Below, one piece after another: positions 10,374-23,900 of a stretch of DNA of 64,000 nucleotides. The stretch covers positions 15,233,595-15,297,594 of the forward strand of contig OX335644.1 of NCBI GenBank assembly GCA_946894095.1, in the 5' to 3' direction. Both the position numbers and the translations under genes were made by a program. Source of the DNA: Incurvaria masculella (taxonomy: Eukaryota; Arthropoda; Insecta; Lepidoptera; Incurvariidae). Position 1 is the first letter of the stretch. Each line of letters opens with the position of its first letter. The notes below the pieces were generated by a model. It ran no database searches. It was not told the origin of the DNA and saw only the letters and a program-made list of their open reading frames with translations.

Positions 10374-11156
10374 CTGTTTAGTAGATCTACTCCTTGACCT
10401 TACCTAACCCACTCGTCTTTCATGCTCCTGACGTGCCACTGTCCTTTGTTTACCCGTCCTATAAAAAAAGCGAAGCTTCTCAAGCGCCTGTATTTCCGTA
10501 TATGCAACTTCACATAGTTACATACTCTTTGTACTACTTTATCTGACCAACCAATAGACCTAGCATGCGCGCGCAGCGCGCTGACTAACCCCTGTTTTCA
10601 CCACCTCCAGCTACCTGAAATTCGATAGTTCACTTTGGGATTTTTGTAACTGTAGTTGGTGAAACCGGGCGTGTAACGTTTTTTTTTCATATTACATGCA
10701 TTTAATACACTTCCGCTCGTCCCTGTACCGCAGAATAAGTAAGAGTAATACTATAACTCATGGAGATGATCACCTCCATTCTATAACTACTATAAAACAC
10801 GTACCAATTAAAGCCGCCTAAATACTTCAATATCTCAACTTGACTTACCGCCAACCCATTGCTTACACTCTTCTGTTAGGCGCTAATGCTATAATGTAAA
10901 TCCACCACAGACCTCGCTTGAGCGTGCTATCCTTACAAGTCTTGCTTGTCTTTATTGGCAGGTCTGCACTAAATTTGTTCGGAGTTGGTCCGGAAAAGTT
11001 TGTGATTATGTACATAATTGAAAACAACATTGATATCATCACTGAATCATTGATATGTGAAAGTAATATAATAAGTATATGTACTGAATGCATTTTTTGT
11101 CGACACCACCAAAGGGTGGTTCATTTTCCCGACAACCTTTAATATGCACTTAACTT
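10374..11156. other. Intergenic DNA, nothing recognised
   Basis: This is AT-rich sequence between the dsRBD gene and PLA2. Both strands give only short chance ORFs, with no family resemblance. Confidence 0.5.
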
Positions 11157-11450
11157 CCTTTTTTATGGAACTGGACATAAATGATTAATACACAGACCTT
11201 GGAGGCGACATCGCAACTGAACTGTCGTGATATTAGCCTAACACACAAAATCCTAATTAGGTGTCATACCAGGACCTTTCTTATGGTGAACTGCTAGATA
11301 GAACTGGATGAAAAACACGGATGTTTTTTCTGCCCCTTCAATCATCTTTCATTTACTCTTTGGTACATCTCGTGCGGGATTAAGCGCCCAGAGTTGCTTA
11401 ACCTCGGGATCGGAACCGAAAGCGTCGCGCACCTGGCTACCGGACTGGCA
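11157..11450 (-). repeat. SINE-A copy, diverged
   Basis: In this reverse copy the head keeps the 5S-like GAGGTTAAGCAACTCTGGGC (reverse of about 11387-11406) and a GGTAGCCAGG A-box-like segment near 11440. Part of the body is deleted. Confidence 0.6.
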
Positions 11451-11559
11451 CATGCAAATACAATACTTAGTTTTCAGCGAAAGTCTGATTTTCAAATTGT
11501 ACTTAATTTGTAACAGTTTTTTTTTTGTAGGGCATGTCGGTATAAAAGCAATACACCAA

Positions 11560-11976
11560 TGACATTTCTAAATCTTTGGTGACATTGACGTTTTCCGAAC
11601 TCAATCAGTTTTGTTATTCGTAGCATTCACCAGTGCTCTGCTTGCACCTTTCTCCACATACGACACGACCGCACGGAAAGACATGATATTGACCCACTAA
11701 TGTGATTTCCCTCACGACACATCGAGAGAACTCACGCCCGCGTGGTCGTTCATTTCGTGGTCGCGATCGTCAGTGAGCGGAGTGGTCGCGCGCCAGACAG
11801 GCGTGCGTCGAGTCAAGTACGGTGGCGCGAAAAAGCGCGCCAATTTTGACACCCAACTGCCAGTCGACCCGCCAAACTTGACTTTCGCTTTGCGCACCGC
11901 CGCCGTCGGCCGGCATGTTCCCTCGTCCGGGGTGTATTCCAGGAGGGTGCTGAGCGGTCGCAACACGGGGAGTGCG
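11560..11976 (+). promoter_or_regulatory. Probable promoter and 5' UTR of PLA2
   Basis: GC content rises sharply from about 11720. A TCAGT initiator-like pentamer occurs at about 11769 in CGATCGTCAGTGAGCGG. The exon 1 frame stays open upstream to about 11773 but has no in-frame ATG before 11977. Transcript data are not available here, so the start site is a guess. Confidence 0.35.
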
Positions 11977-14900
11977 ATGCCCACGGTGCGGGTGCGCGTG
12001 GCTGCAGCGGCGCGCGCGCTAGCGACCTGCGCGCTGCGGCCGCGCACCGGACTCGCCGCGGGTGTGCTGAAGTCTCTGGTGTCCTTGGCGGTGATTCTGC
12101 TGGTCAGCACGGCGTCCTCGCCGCCGAGCGCATGCGCGAAGCCCTTCACGTTCAGCTTTCCCGCCGGCTTCTCGCTGGCGAGCTTCGTGGGTGGCGTGGC
12201 GGGTGGGGGTCGTTCGGACGCGGAGCGAGGGGACTCCGCGGGAGGCGCGGGGCTGAAGCCCTACAGCGGGCGGAGGGTCAGCAACGAGTCGTTGCTGATG
12301 ATATACTGGCACGGCCAGGCCGTTGCCGTCGTCGAGCTGGGAGAAGACAAGTTGCTGCTCAACTGCGAGCTCATTGAAGTCTAGTGAGTACACAAACGAA
12401 ACGTTTTTAAATTAATTACCCCTAACGGGATCCCCGTTGGTGTTTCTTTCGCTTGCGAGATTTGCCCCTAACTTCGCCCTTTGCAATGAGGCAGCTTTGC
12501 GCCAAAATGTCTGTCCCCATCGACCTTCTCTCTTTGAAATAAGGCGATTTTAGGCGCCAAAAATTTGGCCCAACCCTTGGGTCAACCGTAGCAACGATCT
12601 TAAAATAGTACGTGTTCAAACGTGGTTTTGGTGGTAGGTATATAAGTCTTGAGTGCGGATTCGTACTCAATTGTATCAATTAAGCACTTATTTAAGAATT
12701 CAGAAAGATCCAGTATTCTAACCTATGCATCAATTTTAGCTATGTGTTTACCTACCGCCATTTCAATAAGTATCGCATGCAAACAATGTTTGAAAAAGAT
12801 AAAGAAGGTTGTTATTTCATAGCGACAAGATACGTTTTGCAAAAGTTCGAAAGATAAGATCATTTGACAGAGTGCACGTGTATAATGCATTCAGTATCCT
12901 CCACTAGACATATGTACATTCTGTGTGAATATGAGTTCGCTGGAGCTTTGCTTTAAGAAAAGCGTGTGAACAGTTTTCTAATGTATTCTTTCGATGCTTT
13001 CAAGTTCATGGCTAGGTGGATATCGAGCTAACTTATTATTTTCATTGCCATCAAATGCCTGTTGTGGAGTGCAATCTCTGGTTAGGACTGGTTTTAATTT
13101 AAATTTTAAAGTGATTTAAATTGCTTAACTGATTTAAATTTGAAAGCGGGCATATATACTTCCAGTTTAGTTAGTAGTAATTCGAGCCGGCGAGGCACCG
13201 CGCTCACGAGCTACCTTCAACATAATAGTATATAGTTAGTCAGAAAGTTTTGACACCGTCGATTACCGCCCCTCCGGAATCGGATCTAAGTTTTTAATGA
13301 CTATTTCGAATGAGAAAAATAAAATCGGTCGGAGTTTTTCTACCATGCATAAAATCCGTGGAATTGTATTTCTTCAATTACAATACAATCATCTACAGGT
13401 AATATCATGGACTTTGCTCTGCAGAACTTGCATCCTCCCCATCCAACCATTATCCTGAGTACCCTCCGCAGAGAATCACAGCGCCCCCTTGTGGTTTACA
13501 TTAGGCTATTTAGAACGAACAGTTTCCGGGAAATCCGCTCCTAGGGAGCACCCTCTAAAATCTGCCGCTCAACCACTGCTGCCGCCCCTAGGCCGCGGCC
13601 TATACAGCGCGGCGGACAAGTGCGGCGCTGAGCTAGTGGTTGTGCTAGTCTAGGCTATGGACAATGTATATAGAGTGGGTCTGTATTTTACCCTAAGTTG
13701 TATGCCATTGAGCTAAAATATGCGGTTATTTATAAATAATTTGAGGGTTAAAGCGGCTGGCTGGCCTTGTATGATGGTAAGTACTCTACCTACCGCACAG
13801 TACCACATAATAACTAGTATACTGTGTGCACTTAGATTGTACCGGCTAGTGTTAATTTGCGAAACAATTAACTATATACCGGATTTTCTCAAGTTGCCTT
13901 CTTGAGCATGATAATTTAATAAAAATGATTTTATTATTTTCTTTATTACTTAAAGTTGCTATAATAAAGTACCTATAGCTGCTTGCTCAGCTTACCAGAG
14001 GTTTGGGTCCAAATCCTCGCCCCGTTCATGCACCACTTTCGTTCTCTTTCTGAGTTGGATAAGTGCATTCCATCACGAATGCGAGCTGCTCTCCTTTCCC
14101 TACTAGGTGGTAGTGTCTTGCCAGGCCCTAGCGGTCCTCTACCCCTTAAAGTTTTCAGTTTTTCATCAAAAACATTTAATTACTTGAGAAAGGTTCATTC
14201 TACTTCCCCATATTTTTATTTTTATGTAAATATATGTGTTTTCCAGTAAAAAAAACCTAAAATGACAGTAAAAAAATTTTTTTTAAATATTTATTAGCTA
14301 CCTAATCTAAAAGGTCAATAATAAAAAAAACATACCGAGACGTAGGACTTCGCAATATATTTTAGAATCCAAAATTTCAAAAACCTAGTAAAATATTTAG
14401 AGCATGTAAACAGGTATCGCCGGGAGAAGCGCATGACCGTCTTAAACTCTCGAACCATCCGACTGGTCACCTAAATTTGCGTTTACTCCAAACCGCTCGA
14501 CTAGCGGTTTTCAAATGTATGGAGAAATTTAAAAGCCCGCGCTGTGGCATTTGGAGTCCGAGTTTTATTTGACAGCTTACTCATCGTCGCCGTCAATACG
14601 TTGGCGTTTTTACGTAACTTTGACGTTCCGTAAACGCCAATTTAGGTGAGAACTCCGACTTCCCATACTGTACCTCATAAATATTGCTAATACCTAAATG
14701 TGTAGGTATTCATTAAAAAAAACAAATCGACAAATCGTCATGAAAAACCGGTATAGGTGGCTGTGCCAAAAGACCAAAGGTGCACAGAAAAGCAAATTCC
14801 ATATCACCTTGCGAAAACACGCTCACATAAACTTACGATCTATTTAACCTCGGCAATGCATGTTGGCCTTTATCTACCTGCCACCGATAGTATATTTATT

Positions 14901-17900
14901 ATGCGTTTTCAACACACACATTGCAAAGTGTCCGTCCTATTGGCCCTATCAAAATGCAACAATATTTTAATAAAAAGAATAACTACGGGTCAAAATGATG
15001 TGGAGATGTTGGGTTCAAAATCTAAAACTATAAGTCACAACTTTAATTCATTTTGTAAAATCAATATATAGCGTCCGTACACCCTATCTATGAGTGTACA
15101 GAATGCAGCCTCTGGTGTTTTGGAAACTAGTTCCTTGAGAGACATTTATGTCTGTGGAGGAAGCGAAATAAGTCTCCTGTGACCGTGTCGTTTGGCGCTC
15201 TATCATCTCTGCCTACCCCTCCGGGAAAGTGGCGTGATAGATTCTCGTGTAACCAACGATTTCCGTTCACAAGTGCCACCAATGTTGTGTTTGGTCTCCG
15301 TACAATAGTCAGTTGACGGTGTTGTCGGGTTGCATTGTAAGGCCACCGCTAGACTGGCATAATATCGCCACGTGAATGAAGGGTCGTTACAGCGAGCATT
15401 GAAGTACGGGAGAAGCGAACTCATTCGTATGGCGGCAGCGTAGCCAGCCACGAGTTAGTGGAAAACCACTAGCCGTGTGAGTTCGCTTACGGATTCAGGA
15501 CGCGCAACATCGAATAAGCGTTGCATGAAATAGCGTCCTGTTAAGTTACAGTGTAGTTGGAACTCGAGAACATTAGTACACTCGTTTCCTCTCAATTGTA
15601 TACACTGGAAAGAGAAGGAATTCCTTAGTCCCTTTTACTCTATGGTTGACTTCAGCATGACAAAAATAGATCTCAAATTTGTCCCTATTTCCGGTGTATA
15701 GATTTCAGAAGAAACGACTGTGCAACATCCTCCTTCCGTTGCCCCGTGCGGACCCCCTCTCGTGAGCCAGTAAATAATAGCATCACTGTTATCGTTGCAC
15801 GTGTTGTTGCGTTTTTAATTTTCCAAGTTATTCTCTCGCCTCCGAGTTTTCCAAAATGATTTTGTTAACAGTCATCTGAGCCAGGTGTCATGTTAATCAG
15901 CCCGTGTTTTAGTGAGCTAATTAGTAAGCGAACTCACTCGCCGGCGTATGCGTTTTTGTAAGTGTATACGCCGCCGTCCCCTTAGTAACGATTTTCGGTA
16001 TCCATTCCCGTATTTCCACGCTCGCTGGGTCGTTATGCTGAGATTGCGGATCCGACTGCCGGCAGACGGTCATGGTGATGATGGGATAATGGGCGTCTTC
16101 CTACGCTAATGGCGATCAGGCGATACCTGAACAGCTGCCAGCATGTTATATGTTTCTATAATATTAAGAACTGTGCTGCATGAGCCTTCGAAACAGAGTC
16201 CACGAAGGCGAGTGGCCCAGCAACGGGAGCACAAACGCAAGAGCTGTATCGATCGTTATTTGTTTTTTGTATAGCTTGTCGTGCTAGCCGAAACAAGAAA
16301 AATAGACTTTTATCGGTCGATATGGCCGAATCGTTATTTTGTGCTTCCGCACAAAATCGCACTGGATTTCCTCTTGCTAAAAACGGCCATATTCCGCTGC
16401 CCGGTGTCCGGTCGGTGGCCCGGTAACCCACATCGATGTGCAAACAATTCGAAGTATGTCGCTAACCGGCTGCACTGCGACACTAACGATATAGGAACTG
16501 AGAAACATGACACATGACCATCAAGTTATTGTCCGACAACCAGGTTGGCAGCACAGTAGACCTATAAACGGTAGGCCCACGATAATGAAGATGTCGAACT
16601 GAACTTATAACGACAATTTTCTGAGTTGTTTGCCAGTTGTTGATAACTGTAATCCACATCAGTTTCAGTTTCAGTTTATTCATTCTTCCGTTAGATGTAT
16701 ATTGTATGCTATAATAACAAATAGGTAAAATAAAAAAAGAATAAAAAAAAAATAATTTTGATTATTTGTAAATGTGTTTTTTGTGTTAAATCTTGTAGTT
16801 TTTGTGTGTACCTAGTTTTTTTTATGCAAACGTGGCTATTGGAAAAACTTTTCATTGAACCATATTATAATTTAGACTAATAAAAATTAGGCCATGCCAT
16901 AAAAATTCACGGCTTAAATTGATTTCACTAGATAATGGATTACTGAATGCAATACAATTTAAAAATAATATCCTCACCGCTTATGGAGAAGTTTTTCAAA
17001 CCAGTTTAAGGCTTGAATTTGAATGGCAAGGATCAAGTTATACGTTAAATGGTTCCATACCAACGTTTTCGATAATAACGTTTTCATAAAAGTGCTCATT
17101 ACGGAAACTAAAAATATAAAACGATATAATACGATCGGTCGCGGTCGTTCTAGGGTCCCATTGCATATGACTTAAATAGTTGATTCTCTTCTGTTAGTCT
17201 AAGGGCGTTTTTCACCTACACTGCTGATTAGCCTAATCGCCACATATTCAGGGCCTCTCTAAGCAGCTTGCAATCAATACCAGTACAAAATAATCAGCAC
17301 TTTAGTAATAAAGACCCTTTAAGCGTCAATTAAAATAAACCAGCAATTTGTGAAAATCAGGCAAAACATTTTTTAAACTTAGACTAAGTGGACGTTGAAA
17401 AAATACCCAGCGGAGTTTCTTGCCAGTTCTTTTTCGTTGGGATTGCCGAACTGGCTAATGATAAAATATGACAAATCCGAGTGAAGTGTACTGTCTATGG
17501 ATGATGAATAAACAATTAAGGACGCTAGCCCCCGGTCGCAGTTTTATTGATAGGATACGTTAGGGTAGACTTTAGAAAAAGTATTTTCAATCCAAAAAAA
17601 ATATTTTCTGCTAAATGTTAAGTCAACTGGTTCACTTGTAAACCACCTGCCAGTGCCTTTCATAGGTCGCACGCAGTCTTCCCCAAACTTTTTGAAATGA
17701 TGATTTATTCATTTAACTTTTAGAAAAATCTAAATTAAGAATGAATTACAAATATTTGATTGTTTTAAGTAACTGCTCATTGGTTGGGTGTATTATACAT
17801 AGTCACCAATATGGGTTGATGAAGAACATTCATGTCTCGAAAAGCCTAGAAAAGATCTTGTTCTCGTCAGCTGTTGGTGATTGTTCGGCCTAGACGCGAT

Positions 17901-20900
17901 CGTGCGGCTGCAATAATTGAACAATTGGCATCAGCCGAGCTCGGAGCGGGTGCTGAATTCGATCTTGATTGTGTCATGCAAGAGATAAGATTTTTTTTTA
18001 TGCGACCTGACATGGATGGCTAATACCACACAACTACCGTTATGATATTAGCCCAATACACCGCATTCCCGAAGGAATTTGGTGCCATGCCAGGACCTTC
18101 CCTTTATGAGCACGGGTAACTACATTGAACCTACAGTTTTACATGGATTCCGAACATTTAACCCACCTCCTCCCGAGTGCACCAGCCTCGCGGCTATAGC
18201 ACCCGCACCGATACCCGATTTCGTCATAGACCATCATCCGAAATCAAGCTCGCAGAGAAGCCGCAATTAGAAGACGGTCGTAAAACCGACCTCCAAAAGA
18301 CGCACAAAAATGGTGGTCCGCCCCCCCCCCCCATGGAGGGAGTCCCTAAAGACGTTCAGGACCCCTCCCTTCGAGCACACCGTCTCGGATAATGCCCCAC
18401 ACTACCATCCAGCGCATTCACTGTCCCCAAGGGAATGGACAAACACAAACAGTGGTTCGTCGTCCCGGTCGTCCCAGGCATCCCGATGGATCACAATGCA
18501 CAGCTCGCTACTAGCGTGTTGCGACAAACACAACACTTAACACAGAATGAACGATCACGTTACAAGCACAACGAGTATTCCCTAATTGGGTTTTTTCTTC
18601 TTATTATTTCAATCCTCATTTTTTTTTCCTTCGTTTTTTTCTTCCTTCTTTCCTTTTTTTTTTGTTTGTTTTTTTTTTGTTTTTTTTTTTTAATTTTTTT
18701 TACACACATATGAATACAGAAAAAGTAGGGGACGTCGGAAGTCCCGTCATTGAGGAGTCAGACGTCAGCTCGCCTGGCCAGCCAGGCGTGTGCAAATCCC
18801 TTAAATAATGAGAAACCCCTACCAGACGCCACGAGATCAGGATAGAAGACTGGTCCTCCCGCGATCTCAACTACACCCCTCACCATGCTATCCCTTTCAC
18901 TGTCATACAGCTCGCAGCGCCACAGCACGTGGTCCGCGTCCTCTCGTTCCTCGCCGCATTCACATATGTCACTGTCGCTCAGTCCTAGATCATACAATTT
19001 CGCCCTGAAGCAACCGTGCCCGGTCAGTAGCTGCGATGCCGCGTGGTCCGGCCGTACCCAGTGGTTCTTGACTCGCTGCCCGACGCTGGGGAAGAACCTG
19101 AGCCGGATTCCGAACCATGGAGCTGCTCGCATTCGTGACGAAATGCACTTATCGAACTCGGAAAGAGAAAGACAGTGGTGCATGTCGGTACTGAACCCAG
19201 GGCTCTGGTACGCTAGGCCAGTCCCCGCGCCACTAGGCTACGAGCCGCTCATGTACTAAATTTTTTGGTGTACCGTTTTATGTTTGCGTTTTCGTCACGC
19301 ACCCCAGCGTCAGAGGCAGCTTTCTAGGCACATCCGAGGGGTCAGCCACACAGGGAATCTGGTGTGCAATGTTTTAGTAATCTCAGTAAGCTCATGTAGG
19401 TTTTCCCAGATAGATGAAAGTCTGGGGAGTCTGGTGGGAATCCGAGAAATCATTAGCAATCTAAAACATGAATTTATAGTCCTTTAAGAACCACGGAAAC
19501 CTCCAGGAATCTTTGGGAATCTTTGGTAGTCTTCAGGGAATCGATATCACAAGGTAATCCTGGTATTTTTCACTACTGTTTATGTCATTGTACACTTTTT
19601 GTTTGAATTTCTGAGGGGTCAGGCATATCCCAGGAGACCACCTAGGAAGGGAGTTCAGAAATATACCTAGATACATACCAGGATTCCCGCGCGAGAGATT
19701 ATTAACCCCGGCTACTACGGGTTACACTAAGCCCCGATTTCACGAAGAGACTGCTGAGTTAATCAATGTTCAAACAGGTTACTTTTAGTGAACCGCATGG
19801 AGTTTCTTCCATATTGTCCTTAAAAAGTGACCTGTTTAATCATATGTTGACGTTGATTTTGATTTGTTGCCCTTTCGTGCACTCGGCCCTAAGTACCTGT
19901 ACGTAACTAAGTTACAGTAATGTTGATGTTTTGGGAAGTTCTGCATGACACCGTCCAGCAGTGATTGATTGCTGTCGGCTGGCAACAGGAGCGATGGTTG
20001 GCAACATTGAATACGGCCAAGCGCTGTTGCGAATCACGCGTTAGCCCACACGTGAGTGGCCCTAAGCATTGAACATGCTCCTGTAGCTCTCGCTAAGGTG
20101 TGGACAAAACGATATTCAAGACAATCAAATGCGGGAACCACATTCTAGGCGCCGGTATTCCAGTGGCCCGAGGTCGATTATTATATCATGCAAGTATACG
20201 GCAGCGAGCAATATTTTTGCTGTAACCATAGAGTTACTCTATGCTGTAACGCAGGTTTAACCATTATAAACCATATTCTGGGTTTGTTAGTAATAATTCA
20301 CTTTTTTGCTTTTGCCATCATAAAGCCTGGCGTAACGATTCCGATATAAAGCGGTAGAATTCGAATTGTTTTAGTAAGGCTGTTTGTTTATAGTAATGGT
20401 TATTCTTCTGGTGAAAAATAAGAACAGTATATTTAATTTTTTTAATTACCACTAACCAGAGATGGTGTTCTTAGTTATATCAATAATTCTATCGTACATT
20501 AAAATAATTAACCGAATAATAACGAATTATTGAAATCATAAACTTAAAATAAAGAATGAATTTGATAATTTTATGTATTTAATGGATACGACATTACCGT
20601 TATCTCATTAATTTGAGTTTCAGCGACATCTACATTTTAAGCATTGTAATCAGATTTTGAAAATAATCTGAAAAAGTATTGGTCGTGACATTGTAAATTG
20701 TAATCCAAAGGTCGCAGGTTCATGTCCTGATTCCGACGAATGTCACGAACAATACTTTTTCAGATTATTTTCAAAATCTGATTACAATGCTTAAAATGTA
20801 GATGTCGCTGAAACTCAAATTAAAAAGAATTAATTAGTATTAAATGTATACACAAACAATGATGTATCAAATAACAATGATGGCCACATAATAACTATTT

Positions 20901-23900
20901 AACCTTCTGTTCGCGTAGCCAATGAGCCAGGCTGAATCCACAACGTAAGAAATTGTTGAGTGAATGCATATTGAAGAGCTTGTCGATTGACTTTTATGAA
21001 TGCAAAATCGAAAGCGTGCATCACTCAACCGGCAAACCACGATTTTGCATTCGTATTCGTAATATTGGCGGCATGCTGTACATGGATGGCCTAGAATACT
21101 AATTTCGGCCAAAATTATTTTATTAATTTTAGGTTGAAAAGGGACATCTTAATAGTACAATCTTGTATAGCTATTAATATTAGAAAAATGAGCAGCGTCA
21201 TCGTAGTTGTAGATCACTTTCACTGGTTATTCACAGGTGAGGGAATGGTTGCATTGCATCACGTGAATAGCAACATGTTTTCCATAACGAATGACAGCTT
21301 TTCGTGTTAATTCCGGAAGTAGGTACAAGTCCCGGGGTGTAATCTTGAGATGCTCACCTGTGAGACACCAGTGAGTCGCGCCCTTTCGTACTTATGAAAT
21401 GACAGCCACGAGTCACCCTAGTGTTTATTCTATTTTCTACCGACTTCAAAAAAGGAGGAGGTTATCAATTCGTCTTGTTTTTTTTTTGTTTTTTTTTTTA
21501 TGTTTGTTACCTCATAACTTTTGCCTGGGTGAACCGATTTTGATGATTATTTTTTTAAATGCTTCCCAAGTGGTCTCATTTTAATTTGGTTAAGTTTTGA
21601 CAATGATATCCATGATAAAATCATAAAAGTCTTAAATTTGTATTAAGAAGTGCGCGAAAAATGGACGAATAACTCAATATAACGCCAACCGATTTCTGTG
21701 ATTCTTTTTTTATTGGAAAGGACGTGTACAAATTAGTAAGTGTACTTCAGATTCACTAAAAATAAACAAATAAAAAAAAATTAACAAAAAAAATAACCGA
21801 CTTCAAAGAAAAAGCACTAAAAAGTAAAAAATAATTTGTAGTTACGATTTCTGTTATTTTTTGAGTCGGTGTCAGCCAAGGTTAGGTTAGGTTAGGTTAG
21901 GTTAGCTTAGGTTCTCTTGATTGGCGCAGCGCGTGCCCGGCTGACGCCGACTCAAAAATAACAGAAATCGTAACTACAAAAATGGAAATTATTTTTTACT
22001 TTTTAGTGCTTTTTCTTTGAAGTCGGTTATTTTTTTTGTTAATTTTTTTTTAACTATTCTAATTAGAGTTCGATAGTGCGAAGGGTATTTTACTTCCTTA
22101 GAGCCATCAAACTTGGTTGTCTATAATAAGTTAAGCGAAGGGTTAACGAAAAATATAGGTATTGTAAAAGTTACTTTTACCAAATCATAATCAAGGTTAT
22201 GAAAATCGGAATCCAACGATTGTTTGAAAATGCGGTCACCAGCAAAGACACTCAAGAAGCGAACACGAGTGGTTATCACCACGAATACCTGCGAGTCGCT
22301 GTCAAACTCCATCTTGAAAAAATGTTAACGACAGTGTCTCGCAGGTAGTCGTTGTGAGAACTTCTCGTTCTTCTCGATCGTGTTTCGAGTAGACCCCAGA
22401 GAAATTAAAACCATCGTATCAATACTAACCCCGTAGACACCGCTAACTTTATAATACATAAAATATGCCTTAGAGTACCTATAACTGACTATAAGGCACT
22501 CTTTTAAAAATTCGATGAAATATTGCGAAAATGAGGTTAATACGTAAATGACAATAAATACACAATAGTAACCATACTGTCTTCTGTCGCAATCGAAATG
22601 GAACCCGAGTCTCTAGAGATGGGAGACGGCTTTCTATTCTTTCTAGTGCGTGCTAGAGGTGGGTACTCGTAAGTGGATAGTCGCATTCTAGTTGACACTC
22701 GATATCACTATGCAAGAGACACCAACCGCGTCAGTCGCACGGTTGACGGCTCTCTCCGCGACAGTTTCTTTATTTTAAATTGTACCTAGCACGTACCTAT
22801 GTCAAGTTTATACCATTGTCTACTTGCCGATCTGACTACGCATCGCCGTATGCAAGAATCAGTGGTAACGGGTGTCATCTCGAAAGCTCAGGTCATCTGT
22901 GACTACCCCGCAAGCTAAGCAAGGGGTGCATTTCAGATTGTACTTCTGGAACTCTGGCATACTGGAAGCTTCTACGAAACCATCTGTTATTTGTGATCCA
23001 TCCATCCATCTGATACATTGTTGTTTTTTTTTCCTCTTCATTTTTTGGAAACATTGTGAAAATCAGTTGGATCAGTCTTCCTTAGTTACCTCTTCAATGG
23101 CATCGTGGTACACATTCAACGCCCCTTCCGGGCTCGTAAATCGTAAATTTCTATGCTTATCTTTAATTCTTGAAAACTAAATATTCAAGGTGCAAGGTCC
23201 GGCCTGTGTGACGATCGCGTCATTAGTTCTACATTTGAAGCCTTCAAATACGCATGCGTTACCATAGCGGAATGAACAGACGTGTTACCGTGGTGAAGGA
23301 CGATATTGCTTCGATGACGCTTTCGCGAACTCCTTCCAACAGGGCTGGCAAGTGTTTATTTATATACAAATCTGCTGTCACTGTCTTTTGTTCTTCTTGT
23401 TGCGTAATGCCCTCATTTCAAAAGGCTTTTTCAACCCTGTTCAAAGCACTACACCCAGGCTTCGTTACAAGTCACGATATTATATACAGTCAACGATTAG
23501 GGCAATCGTGCAGCATGAAACATTGTTTTCATTTACGGTACCAACCTAAACGCAGTCGCGCCTGGTCTTCCGTCAAATCCATCGATACAAAAGCGTCCGT
23601 ACCTTCAGATGCATGCGTATATTTGTTTACATTTCGCCTCGACATTGTCACGTGCATTCACTTTTATAAATTGTGCTAAATTAAAACTGTGTTTGTAGAG
23701 CCAAGGGTATCCAGCAGATATCAAGTTGGATATTTGAATTGCAAATCACACGATCGTTGACTAGAATCTTGCAAGTAAAGGCGAGAGAGTTATCTGGTCT
23801 CGTTGAATGACAATCAGGTTGTCCCAGAGATTCACGGAGATTGACGATCTCCGTGCAAATATTAGTGCATCCTTTCTAAACCCGGCGAAGACGTTGACAT

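Noticed and set aside
11712..12393. Antisense and alternative-frame ORFs over PLA2 exon 1
   Set aside because: They are GC-rich shadows of the PLA2 exon, which has matching phase with exon 2 and a signal peptide.
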